64,000 nucleotides of DNA from CAZKWG01 sp964615375 (lineage in GTDB: Bacteria; Myxococcota_A; UBA796; CAZKWG01). Below are positions 32,857 to 40,751 of the stretch, piece after piece; positions within the stretch are counted from its first letter, which is position 1; each line of letters starts with the position of its first letter. Under the pieces are notes generated by a model that had not been told where the DNA came from, searched no databases, and was given only the letters and a program-made list of their open reading frames with translations. The stretch lies in contig CAZTOW010000004.1 of NCBI GenBank assembly GCA_964615375.1, forward strand, positions 248,001 through 312,000. The letters are read 5' to 3'. The position numbers and the translations under genes are program-made.

Positions 32857-33951
32857 CTACCCCAGCGCGTCGGCGACCTGGAGCAGCATGCGCGCGATCC
32901 CCCGATGCGGGACGCGCAGCACGCGACCTTCGCCGCGCCCGTAGAGCTCGCTGGTGCTGTGGTCCAGCAGGGTGGCGCCCCAGAGGATCACCAGATCGGC
33001 CCCTGCCTCGTCCGCTTTGGCCTGCTGGAGGTTGCGCCGACGGTCGCCCGGGACGAGGTTGAGGCGCAGCCGCGGCTCGTTCACGAGCGCGCGGAGCTGG
33101 CGGTGGTACTGGGGCGAGCCGCCCACGATGACCACGCGGGAGAGCCCGTTGAGCAGGGCGGCGTCCTGGAAGCGCCGGACCGCGCGACGCACGTCCGAGC
33201 CGCCGCACACGTCGCAGCGCGCGGGCGCCACGCGCAGCACCGCCCGACCGGGGGCCGCCGCGCAGAGCGGATCCCCGCAGAGCAGGGCCACCCGATCCTC
33301 CAGCAGCGCCTCCAGGGCGGCCGGGTCGGAGACCTCCAGCAGATCGATCAGGGCCCCGCCTTCGCGCTGCTCCCCGAGGCCGCGCAGGACGACGTCGATC
33401 TCGGACGCCCCCATCAGCCCGCGGCTCTCGAAGATCGCCCGCGCGCGGACCGGCGGCGGCGGCGGCGCCCCCTGAGCCTCGGCCAGCGCGCGCTGCAGGG
33501 TGCGGCGGTGCTGGTCCGTCTCCTGGAGCTCGGCCTCGCGCGCGGACAGGCGCTCGCGGACCTCGCGCAGCTCCAGCTCCAGCCCGGCGCGCGCGCCCTG
33601 CGCCGTCTCCAGCTCCGTCTGCGCCGCTCCCCTCGCCTGCCGCTCCAGCTCCAGCGCGGCCCGGAGCTCGCGGAGCTCCCGATCCTTGCGCTCCAGCTCC
33701 GCGCGCTGCCGCTCCAGCTCGGCCCAGAGCTCGGCGCGACCCTCGCCCCCGCCAGCCTTCGCCAGGACCGGGGCCGCGGTTGGCGCGGGCGGACGGACCG
33801 GGGCAGGCGCGGCCGGCGCGGCGGCCGGGCGGGCGGGCTGAGCGAGGCGAGGCTCGGGCTTCTTCGCCTTCGGAGCCCCTCCTCGCTCGCCCAGGGGCCG
33901 GACCCCGCTCCGAGACATGAGCTCGTCGAAGCTGAGCCCGAGCTCGCTCAA
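32857..33951 (-). CDS. Coiled-coil protein with C-terminal DUF2325-like domain
   Basis: A ~364-residue cytoplasmic protein. After a short conserved-looking N-terminus (SELGLSFDELMSRSGVRPLG) come a Pro/Ala linker, a long coiled coil (ELWAELERQRAELERKDREL..., ~85-185), a middle domain (~190-270) and a single CxxC knuckle (CDVCGG). The C-terminal Rossmann-like domain is of DUF2325 type (VVIVGGSPQYHRQLRALV... to VILWGATLLDHSTSELY). DUF2325 proteins are of unknown function and bind nucleotide-like ligands at most by inference. The start is uncertain: TTG at 33951 is the first usual codon, but the best ribosome site (AGGAAGGGAG) precedes an ATC at 33984. Downstream of the aspartoacylase pair. Confidence 0.65.
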   Translation of the reverse strand: MSELGLSFDELMSRSGVRPLGERGGAPKAKKPEPRLAQPARPAAAPAAPAPVRPPAPTAAPVLAKAGGGEGRAELWAELERQRAELERKDRELRELRAALELERQARGAAQTELETAQGARAGLELELREVRERLSAREAELQETDQHRRTLQRALAEAQGAPPPPPVRARAIFESRGLMGASEIDVVLRGLGEQREGGALIDLLEVSDPAALEALLEDRVALLCGDPLCAAAPGRAVLRVAPARCDVCGGSDVRRAVRRFQDAALLNGLSRVVIVGGSPQYHRQLRALVNEPRLRLNLVPGDRRRNLQQAKADEAGADLVILWGATLLDHSTSELYGRGEGRVLRVPHRGIARMLLQVADALG

Positions 33952-34003
33952 CGCGGGATCGGCGTCTGGCTTTCGGCGGTCGATGGCGGCTCCCTTCCTG
34001 CGC

Positions 34004-34903
34004 TCAGGACGGCGTCCCGGCGATGCGGATGAGGAGCTCCTGGGCGTGGACCAGCGGGTAGGCGCGCACGGTGAGCACGACCCCGTGCCGCTCGGCCCGC
34101 ACCTCATAGAGCAATTCGCCGCCCAAAGGATCATGGACGCGGCCCAGGAGGTGGCCCACGTCCACCCGATCGCCCACGCGCACCTCGGGGACGAAGAATC
34201 CACCCGTGCTGGAGCGGTGCGTCTCGATGTCGGCGTGCGTGACCTCGGCCACCGTCTCCCCCTCCCCGCGCGCCGGGCCCATGCCCAGGTGCGCCAGCAG
34301 GCGGGAGAGCCCGTTGGCCAGCGTGGTCGAGTGTGAGGTGTCCAGCGTGATCCCGCGCCCGCCCACGACGTGGAGCGCGTGACGCCCCGCCGCCCGCCAG
34401 GCGCCCACCAGGCCCACGACCTCCAGCCGATCCTCCGGCCTGCGCCAGACCACCGGCAGGGCCATGGCCCGCGCCAGCTCCAGCTCCGGTCCGCCCATCG
34501 GCACGCGCACCTGCGGGAGCTCCCGCACCATGGGCGCGCCCGAGTGGACGTCCACGCAGATCTCGGCGTCGGACGCCTCCAACAGCGCATGCGCGATGCG
34601 CTGCACCGGGTTGCCGTTGGGGTCGCCCGGGAAGGCCTTGTTGATGTCCAGCTCGTCGAAGGGCCAGCGCTTGTGGGCCTCGTCCGCGCCAAAGGTGTTG
34701 ACCAGCGGGAAGAGGTGGACCGTCCCGCGGGGCCGCACGATGCGCAGCGTGCTGATGAGCAGGTTGACCGCGTGGATCCCGTTGAGCTCGTTGCCGTGCA
34801 GCCCGGCCACGATGGCCACCGTGGGCTTGCCGCTCCCGAAGGTGAGGCGATGGAGCTCGTAAGTGCCCCGGTAGGGGGCCTCCAGCTTGAAGACCACGCT
34901 CAT
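34004..34903 (-). CDS. Aspartoacylase/succinylglutamate desuccinylase-like zinc amidohydrolase
   Basis: A 299-residue M14-related enzyme. All three zinc ligands are present: GLHGNELNG (His and Glu, ~36-39) and DVHSG (His, ~118). The substrate-phosphate-like motif DINKAFPG is also intact. The C-terminal ~80 residues form the family's second beta domain (GGFFVPEVRVGDRVDVGHLLGRV), resembling a lipoyl/barrel-sandwich fold. Such enzymes remove acyl groups from N-acyl amino acids or similar amides. Its ATG overlaps the stop of the paralogue encoded upstream (34900-34903), so the two should be made together. Substrate not predictable. Confidence 0.85.
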   Translation of the reverse strand: MSVVFKLEAPYRGTYELHRLTFGSGKPTVAIVAGLHGNELNGIHAVNLLISTLRIVRPRGTVHLFPLVNTFGADEAHKRWPFDELDINKAFPGDPNGNPVQRIAHALLEASDAEICVDVHSGAPMVRELPQVRVPMGGPELELARAMALPVVWRRPEDRLEVVGLVGAWRAAGRHALHVVGGRGITLDTSHSTTLANGLSRLLAHLGMGPARGEGETVAEVTHADIETHRSSTGGFFVPEVRVGDRVDVGHLLGRVHDPLGGELLYEVRAERHGVVLTVRAYPLVHAQELLIRIAGTPS

Positions 34904-35838
34904 GTCAGCACCAGCCGCGCCACCATGCTCCCCGGGAAGACCGCGGGCTGCTCCCGCAAGGCCAGCAGGCGCCCGCCGGCCGGCGAGCTGAGCCGCTCCA
35001 GCACCTCTCCGCTGGCCGGGTCGATGACCGTGCCCAGCAGATCACCCTCGCTGACCTCCAACCAGGGCGCGCCCTCCGGCATGAACAGCCCCCCGCGGGT
35101 GGCCCGGATGCGCAGCACCCGGTCGTCGGTCACCCGCAGCGGCCGCTGGAGCCCCGCCCAGTGGAAGGGCAGCGCGCTCTCCGCGAGGATGCCCATCGTG
35201 GCGAGCATGTTGAGCACCCCGTCGGTCAGATCCCGCCCCACCCCGTAGGAGAGCCGGTTGCCCGCCCCACCCTCGAGCACGATGGTGCCCGGGAACTGGT
35301 GGGCGAAGGTGGACGGCGCCGCGGGCCCAGGCGTGCGCGCCCAGACCACCGCCACGTTCGCGTTCATCGCCAGATCCGCGGACGCCGTGTCCCGGGCCCG
35401 GACGTGGGCCTGCGGGGCCTCCCGGAAGGCCGGGCGCGCGCCGCGCACCTCGATGATCTGGTCGCTCCCGGCGACGCTCTGGCAGAGCGCGTGGGCGACG
35501 CGATCGGGGGGGTGCCCCTCGGCCCGCCCCGGGAAGAGCCGGTTCAGGTCCACGTCGAAGAAGGGCCAGAGCCGCGTTCCCCGGTGCGCGCCCAGCGGGT
35601 TCATGCAGGGGTAGATGTCCACCACCCCCTGAAGATCCGCCTCGCGCTGCTCCAGAAAGGACGCGACCTGGTGCGCGACGCGGATGCCCTCCGGCGCGTC
35701 CCCGCGTATCCCGGCCACGATGGCCACACGGCGGGTAGACCCGTCCTTGACGTCGCCACCCATAAAGCGGCGTCGGACGATGGGAATTTCTCCCCCGGAG
35801 GGGAGATCGACCTGGATGACGGTGGATAGCTCGGACAC
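34900..35838 (-). CDS. Zinc-site-less paralogue of the aspartoacylase-like enzyme
   Basis: A 312-residue protein with the same fold order as its downstream neighbour, but the ligands are gone: GIRGDAPEG replaces GLHGNELNG (His to Arg, Glu to Ala) and EVRGA replaces DVHSG (His to Arg). The substrate loop VDLNRLFPG is kept, and so is the C-terminal barrel domain (GGLFMPEGAPWLEVSEGDLLGTV). It therefore looks like a pseudoenzyme that could still bind substrate and pair with, or regulate, the active enzyme, to which it is coupled by a 4-nt overlap. GTG start at 35838. Divergent from the subtilisin gene. Confidence 0.78.
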   Translation of the reverse strand: MSELSTVIQVDLPSGGEIPIVRRRFMGGDVKDGSTRRVAIVAGIRGDAPEGIRVAHQVASFLEQREADLQGVVDIYPCMNPLGAHRGTRLWPFFDVDLNRLFPGRAEGHPPDRVAHALCQSVAGSDQIIEVRGARPAFREAPQAHVRARDTASADLAMNANVAVVWARTPGPAAPSTFAHQFPGTIVLEGGAGNRLSYGVGRDLTDGVLNMLATMGILAESALPFHWAGLQRPLRVTDDRVLRIRATRGGLFMPEGAPWLEVSEGDLLGTVIDPASGEVLERLSSPAGGRLLALREQPAVFPGSMVARLVLT

Positions 35839-35943
35839 CTTGACGATTCTACTACGACTTCCGGGCAGACGGGTGGCGCAGATCTACGATCGAGCGATGA
35901 AAGATTCGGGGGGCCTCGCGCGTAGGATGGGGAGGAGGTCCTG

Positions 35944-37641
35944 ATGCCTTTGGTCCGCCCGGCGCTCGCGCCCCTGTTCCTGCTCAGCGCCTGCTCGATG
36001 ATGTCCGCCTCTGAGGCGCCCTCTCCTCGGATCGAGGCGCGCGGGTCGGGGCCGGGGACGCTGGTGGTGGACCTCGTGGACGGGACCAGCATCGAGGCGG
36101 CGCGCGCGGGGACCGGCCTGCCGCTCTCCTGGGCCAGCTCGGTGAGCGCGGACGAGGCGCTGGCCGTGGCGCAGGTCGAGGATCTCGCGGCGGCGGACGC
36201 GGCGCTCGACGGCAACCCGCTGGTGGAGGTGGCCGAGCCCTCGGTGACGATGGAGGCCTTCGGCTGGCCCGACGACCCGCTCTACCCGCGCCAGTGGCAC
36301 CTGCAGCGCGTGGGCGCCGAGACCGGCTGGCGCCTGGGCGGCGGCAAGGGGGTGATTGTCGCCGTCATCGACACCGGCGTGGGGCCGGTGCCGGACCTGG
36401 ACGCGGCGCGCGTGCTGCCCGGCCTGAGCCTGGTCCCCGGCGTGTCCAAGGCGGCGGACGACATGGGCCACGGCACCCACGTCGCCGGCACCATCGCCCA
36501 GAGCACGAACAACGCCCTGGGCGCGGCGGGCATGGCGCCGGGCGCGATCATCCTGCCCCTCAAGGCGCTGAGCGCGCGCGGCATGGGCTCCAGCGAGCAG
36601 ATCGCCGCCGCCATCGACGAGGCCGTGGACCAGGGCGCGCAGGTCATCAACCTGAGCCTGGGCGGCGGCCACGCCGAGGTGCTGGACCTCGCGGTGGAGA
36701 AGGCCACCCGGGCGGGCGTGCTGGTGGTCGCGGCGGCGGGCAACGACGGCGTCGAGGGCGTCCACTGCCCGGCCCACGCCCCCGGGGCCATCGCCGTGAG
36801 CGCCACCGGGCCCGACGACGCCCTCGCCCCCTACTCCAGCTTCGGGGCCGAGGTCGCGCTGGCCGCCCCCGGCGGCGACAAGCGCCAGAGCGGCGGGGGC
36901 GTGCTCCAGGACACCGTCGCCGCGGGCGGGCACGAGTTCAAGGAGCTCCAGGGTACGAGCATGGCGACGCCGCACGTCTCCGGCGCGCTCGCGGTGCTCC
37001 TCGGCCTGGGCCTCACCCCGGAGGAGGCGCGGGCACGCCTGGAGCAGAGCGCGCTCGACCTCGGCGATCCCGGCTTCGATCCCCGCTACGGCCACGGCCG
37101 CATGGATCTGGCGGCGGCCCTGCGCGCGCAGCTCGTCAACACCAGCGGGGGGCGCTTCGGGCTGGGCCTCGGCCTCGGCCTCGCCTTCGCCGCGGCGGCG
37201 GGGCTCCGGCGTCGCGCCCTGCTCGGGCTCTGCGCCGCGCTCGCCGCCAGCGGGCTCTTTGTCCTGCCCCTGCTCCCCCTCCCCCCCGGCGCCGCCCTCG
37301 ACCTGCTCGCCCGCCCCCTGATGGAGTGGCCCACCGCGCTGGGCTACGCCGAGATCTCCCACTTCCCGCTCTGGATCTCGGCCCTGCCGCCCCTGGTCCT
37401 GGTCTTCGTGCTCGGCCCCACGCGCACGCTCGGTCCGCTGATCGGGGCCATCGTCGCCGGGATGGCGGCGTATCAGATCCACGGGGGCCTGACCTCCAGC
37501 GCCCTGCCCTCGCTCCTGCCCCAGGACTGGGGGAGGACGTGGATGATCGTCAACGGCGCGCTGGTGGCCCTGGGCGCGCTGGCGGTGGCGGGGGTGCAGC
37601 GCACGCTGCGGACGAGCGGGCTGCCGGCGAGGCGCGCTTAG
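35944..37641 (+). CDS. S8 subtilisin-like serine protease, lipoprotein with membrane C-terminus
   Basis: A 565-residue exported protease. It has a lipoprotein signal (LFLLSAC, Cys ~17), then a prodomain-like region to ~110. The S8 domain has catalytic Asp143 (AVIDTGVG), His176 (GHGTHVAG), Asn267 (AAGND) and Ser339 (GTSMATPH), so it should be active. Residues ~400-555 hold four to five hydrophobic helices, an unusual appendage that would fix it in the membrane. GGAGG precedes the ATG. The 3' end overlaps the convergent caspase-like gene by 4 nt. Likely role: processing of extracytoplasmic proteins; targets unknown. Confidence 0.9.
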   Translation: MPLVRPALAPLFLLSACSMMSASEAPSPRIEARGSGPGTLVVDLVDGTSIEAARAGTGLPLSWASSVSADEALAVAQVEDLAAADAALDGNPLVEVAEPSVTMEAFGWPDDPLYPRQWHLQRVGAETGWRLGGGKGVIVAVIDTGVGPVPDLDAARVLPGLSLVPGVSKAADDMGHGTHVAGTIAQSTNNALGAAGMAPGAIILPLKALSARGMGSSEQIAAAIDEAVDQGAQVINLSLGGGHAEVLDLAVEKATRAGVLVVAAAGNDGVEGVHCPAHAPGAIAVSATGPDDALAPYSSFGAEVALAAPGGDKRQSGGGVLQDTVAAGGHEFKELQGTSMATPHVSGALAVLLGLGLTPEEARARLEQSALDLGDPGFDPRYGHGRMDLAAALRAQLVNTSGGRFGLGLGLGLAFAAAAGLRRRALLGLCAALAASGLFVLPLLPLPPGAALDLLARPLMEWPTALGYAEISHFPLWISALPPLVLVFVLGPTRTLGPLIGAIVAGMAAYQIHGGLTSSALPSLLPQDWGRTWMIVNGALVALGALAVAGVQRTLRTSGLPARRA

Positions 37642-38744
37642 AACTCCCAGCCCACCGAGAACGCCCCGCCGCCCTCCAACGGCACGAAGGCCAGGCCCAC
37701 GCCTGTCGCCACCAGGACCGCGCCCGCGGCGTAGGCGCCGTGCGTCCACATCTGGTTGCGCTGGTAGAGGATGTAGGCCTCCGGCCCCTCGCAGAGGGCC
37801 TGACCGTCGCCGACCTCGCAGAGCTCGCGGCCGTGGAGGTTGCCGTAGACGCCCAGACCGCCCGCCACCAGGGCGCCGGCGCCGATGAGGCCGAAGGAGA
37901 GCGGGCCGCCAAAGGCCACCTCCCGCCGCCCGTCCACGTTCTCCTCCCGGAGGCGCTCGGAGAGCGAGCCCCGACCGCCGGCCCGGCTGATGACGAGGTT
38001 GGGGTCGTAGCCGCCCGCCTCCGCGGGGTGGGCGCTCTCCTTGCTCTCGCGCGCCACGCTGCTGAGGAGCTGGCGGTGGAGCTCGGCGGCGCTCACCTGC
38101 TGGTCGTCGTTGGCGTCGGCCTTGCCCTGGAGCGCGCCGAGCAGCAGCGGCAGGAAGACGCCGTCCTGGGAGGTCTCCCGCGGCCCGGTCGCCGAGAGCG
38201 CGAAGAAATTGCCCGGGAGATCGGCGAGGCTCTTGGCGTTGGGCCCCAGCAGGGCCACGCCATCCAGCTCACCCGGGTGGGCCGCGTCGGTGACGACGAC
38301 CAGGTTCACACCGGGAGTGCGCCGGACGAGATCCCGGGTGAAGCTGTAGAAGTCGATGGTGCTGGTGGTGTCGTCCACCGTGGAGTCGTGCAGCAGAAGG
38401 TAGGGGTTGCCGAAGTCCCCCCCGAAGCCCTGGCCGGCGAAGATCCATACCAGGGTGTCCCCGGGGCGCATGGAGGGCGCCACCGTGTCCACCAGCACCG
38501 TGCGCACGGCCGAGCGCGTCGCCGCCTCGTCCATGAGCAGGTGGACCTTGTCGAAGCCCCCGCGCTGCTCCAGGTAGGAGGCCAGGGCCGGCAGGTCCGT
38601 GCGCGTCGCCGGCAGGTTCACGCTGTCCGGCAGGTTCGCGTAGTCGCTCACGCCCACCAGCACCGCCACGCGCTGGCCCTCCTCCGCCTGTGCGGCGGAG
38701 CCGAGCCCCCAGAGCAGCGGGATCAGGCGGGCGGGCGCGCGCAT
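37638..38744 (-). CDS. Caspase-like (C14) fold protein lacking the catalytic dyad
   Basis: A 368-residue exported protein with a signal peptide (ending AAQA, ~20). Residues ~25-240 match the p20 caspase/metacaspase pattern: VAVLVGVSDYANLP, an ATRTDLPALASYL helix, and WIFAGQGFGG where active members have SGHG. VVVTDAAHPGEL takes the place of DACHSG. The His is replaced by Gln105 and the Cys by Ala155, so peptidase activity is not expected. The C-terminal part has two hydrophobic stretches (LSFGLIGAGALVAGGLGV and GAYAAGAVLVATGVGLAFV). It might bind substrates or regulators. It is convergent with the subtilisin gene and 4 nt after the thiolase gene's end. Confidence 0.75.
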   Translation of the reverse strand: MRAPARLIPLLWGLGSAAQAEEGQRVAVLVGVSDYANLPDSVNLPATRTDLPALASYLEQRGGFDKVHLLMDEAATRSAVRTVLVDTVAPSMRPGDTLVWIFAGQGFGGDFGNPYLLLHDSTVDDTTSTIDFYSFTRDLVRRTPGVNLVVVTDAAHPGELDGVALLGPNAKSLADLPGNFFALSATGPRETSQDGVFLPLLLGALQGKADANDDQQVSAAELHRQLLSSVARESKESAHPAEAGGYDPNLVISRAGGRGSLSERLREENVDGRREVAFGGPLSFGLIGAGALVAGGLGVYGNLHGRELCEVGDGQALCEGPEAYILYQRNQMWTHGAYAAGAVLVATGVGLAFVPLEGGGAFSVGWEF

Positions 38745-38748
38745 CGGC

Positions 38749-40011
38749 TCAGCTCAGGTTCCGCAGCGCGAGCGAGACCACGGTCTTGTCGTCGCCGCCC
38801 ATGTTGAGGGTGAGCCCCCAGGCCATCTTCTTCTGCACCTGGTAGTCCCCGCAGCGCCCCTTCATCTGCCGGAAGATCTCCAGCGGCTGCTTGACGCCGG
38901 TGGCGCCGACCGGGTGCCCGAAGCCGATGAGCCCGCCGCCCGTGTTGATGGGCAGCCGCCCGTCGAGCGCGGTCTCCCCGGCGCGCACCATGTCCCTGGC
39001 CCGGCCGCGCGGCGCGAAGCCCGCCGCCTCCATCATCAGGAGCTCGGCCACGGTGAAGCAGTCGTGGACCTCCGCCACGTCGATGTCGCCCGGCCCGATG
39101 CCCGCGCCCGCGAGCGCGCGCCCGGCGGCGAGGGCCGAGGTGGAGAAGGCCGTGGGATCGCCGTCCTCGTACAGGCTCGCCACCGCGTGGCCGGCGCTCA
39201 TGATCTCCACCGCGTCCGCCTCGCGCTTCCCGAGCTTGCGGAGCCCCTCCTCGCTCACGATCAGGGCCGCGGAGGCGCCGTCGCTCACCTGCGAGCAGTC
39301 GCTCATCTTCAGGTAGGGCTTCAGGTCCTCGTTGCCCAGGAAGCAGGGGTTCCGGTCGCTGGCCTCGCGGGCGAGCTCCAGCGGCATCTCCTTCGTGCGC
39401 ATGTGGGCGTAGGGGTTCTTGTTGGCGTTGGCGTAAGCCTTCACCGCCACGTAGCCCAGGTCTTCGTCGGTGAGCCCGACCGCCTCGCGCAGGACCTTGA
39501 TGCGCCGCGCGAAGAGCGCGGGGAAGGTGAAGTCGTCGATGGAGCGCTGACGCCGGTAGTGGGCCGCGCGGGCCAGATAGTCCGCGCCCACGCGGGCCGA
39601 CTGCGAGGTCTGGATCTCTACGCCCGCCACCATCACCGTGTCCGCGCCCGCCGCCACCGCGTCCAGCGCGGAGAGCAGGGCGAGGCCGCCGGAGGCGCAG
39701 GCGCCCTCCAGCCGGGCCGCGGGCTTGCCGGCGAAGGCCGGGTGCGCGCCCACCATCGCCGCGCCGAGGTGCCCCTGGGCGCAGAAGAGCTCACCCACGA
39801 AGTTGCCCACGTAGAGCCGATCCACCGTCTCCGGGTCGAGCCCGGTGTCGTCGATGGCGGCGCGGACGGCCGTGGTCAGCATGTCCTCCAGCGTGGGGTT
39901 GTCGCGCTTCCCGAAGTCGGGGTGCCCCTTCCAGATGAAGTCGGGGTGCCCCTTGCCGATGAACGGTGTATGCGCGCCCCCCACGAGGAAGGTGCGACGA
40001 GCGAGGGCCAT
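38749..40011 (-). CDS. Thiolase-family protein
   Basis: A 420-residue thiolase superfamily protein. The nucleophile Cys105 lies in EGACASGG, DCSQVSDGASAALI is the conserved middle, VAEVHDCFTVAELL and GGLIGFGHPVGATG carry the two catalytic His regions. The second cysteine of degradative thiolases (CxGGG) is replaced by Met in LNMGGDD, as in SCP2-type and other thiolase-like enzymes, so the reaction may differ from acetoacetyl-CoA cleavage. GGAGGATCC precedes the ATG at 40011; an upstream in-frame start is not needed. A short HPDF repeat (residues ~21-34) lies in the N-terminal loop. A candidate operator sits in the divergent promoter. Confidence 0.85.
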   Translation of the reverse strand: MALARRTFLVGGAHTPFIGKGHPDFIWKGHPDFGKRDNPTLEDMLTTAVRAAIDDTGLDPETVDRLYVGNFVGELFCAQGHLGAAMVGAHPAFAGKPAARLEGACASGGLALLSALDAVAAGADTVMVAGVEIQTSQSARVGADYLARAAHYRRQRSIDDFTFPALFARRIKVLREAVGLTDEDLGYVAVKAYANANKNPYAHMRTKEMPLELAREASDRNPCFLGNEDLKPYLKMSDCSQVSDGASAALIVSEEGLRKLGKREADAVEIMSAGHAVASLYEDGDPTAFSTSALAAGRALAGAGIGPGDIDVAEVHDCFTVAELLMMEAAGFAPRGRARDMVRAGETALDGRLPINTGGGLIGFGHPVGATGVKQPLEIFRQMKGRCGDYQVQKKMAWGLTLNMGGDDKTVVSLALRNLS

Positions 40012-40031
40012 GGATCCTCCAGCGTGCGGAA

Positions 40032-40070
40032 CGTGGACAGCAAGATATGTATCCACGCACCCCACCGCAA
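40032..40070 (-). promoter_or_regulatory. Candidate thiolase promoter with inverted-repeat operator
   Basis: On the minus strand TTGCGG (40065-40070), 17 nt, TATCTT (40042-40047), about 30 nt before the ATG. The inverted repeat CGTGGA-N14-TCCACG (40032-40037, 40052-40057; arms 20 bp centre to centre) straddles the -10 and likely start site, a position suited to a repressor dimer. Confidence 0.45.
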
Positions 40071-40087
40071 GCGAGGGAGGCTCAGAC

Positions 40088-40675
40088 GTGCTCCTGCTGC
40101 TCTGGCTGGCCTGCCAGCCCGCCCCCAAGTGCCCCGAGCCCACCCCGGCCGACCGCGTGCTCTCCGAGCCCGAGGCGAAGCTCCTGGCCCCCTACCTGGC
40201 GGATCTGCGCCAGGGCGTCCGGCTCTTCGGAGAGCAGGGCTTCGGGGTCTGCCAGGGCAAGCGCACCTGCGACCAGTTCCTCGGCGCCGAGCCCACGCCG
40301 CTCGCCGCGGGCGACTACCTCATCCGGGCCGAGCTCTCCGTCCCCGAGCTCGGCGAGGGCTGGAAGGTCAAGTTCAAGATCGACTGCGAGCTGACCACCA
40401 GCGAGGGGCGCACCACCAACCAGTCGCACGAGAAGCTCTACGACGTGCGCCACGTCCGCAACGAGACCATGGGCTACCGCCTCCAGCCGCTGTGGATGAT
40501 CCAGTCGCCGCACCCGAACGGGGCGCGCGCCTGCACCTACAGCCTGGCGCCGGTCGCGCCCGATGGCGCCGAGGGCAAGCCCTGGACCGGCAAGTACAGC
40601 ACCCTGCCCCCCGCGGAGGCGGGCGAGGCTCCCGCGGCGACGCCCGCCGCGGCCGAGGCCCCGGCGAAGCGCTGA
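40088..40675 (+). CDS. Small lipoprotein of unknown function
   Basis: A 195-residue lipoprotein. A very short signal (MLLLLWLAC) has the lipobox Cys near residue 9. The mature domain is a beta-rich fold with four cysteines (FGVCQGKRTCDQF, KIDCELTT, ARACTYSL) and an Ala/Pro/Glu-rich tail (EAGEAPAATPAAAEAPAKR). GTG at 40088 has GGGAGG 8 nt upstream; longer in-frame starts lie in the shadow of the thiolase gene. It diverges from the thiolase and is followed by the DCDD lipoprotein. No family recognised. Confidence 0.72.
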   Translation: MLLLLWLACQPAPKCPEPTPADRVLSEPEAKLLAPYLADLRQGVRLFGEQGFGVCQGKRTCDQFLGAEPTPLAAGDYLIRAELSVPELGEGWKVKFKIDCELTTSEGRTTNQSHEKLYDVRHVRNETMGYRLQPLWMIQSPHPNGARACTYSLAPVAPDGAEGKPWTGKYSTLPPAEAGEAPAATPAAAEAPAKR

Positions 40676-40751
40676 GCGCCGCCCCCGCCGGGTTCCTCCC
40701 CCGGCGCGGCCGTGCTATCGTGAGCGCCTGGAACCACCGACGGGGAGACTC

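Noticed and set aside
39913..39954. An 18-bp direct repeat in the thiolase gene (24-bp period)
   Set aside because: It encodes an in-frame repeat (KGHPDF twice) in an N-terminal loop; as far as I recall, similar double HPDF segments occur in related thiolases, so it is probably not a recent event.
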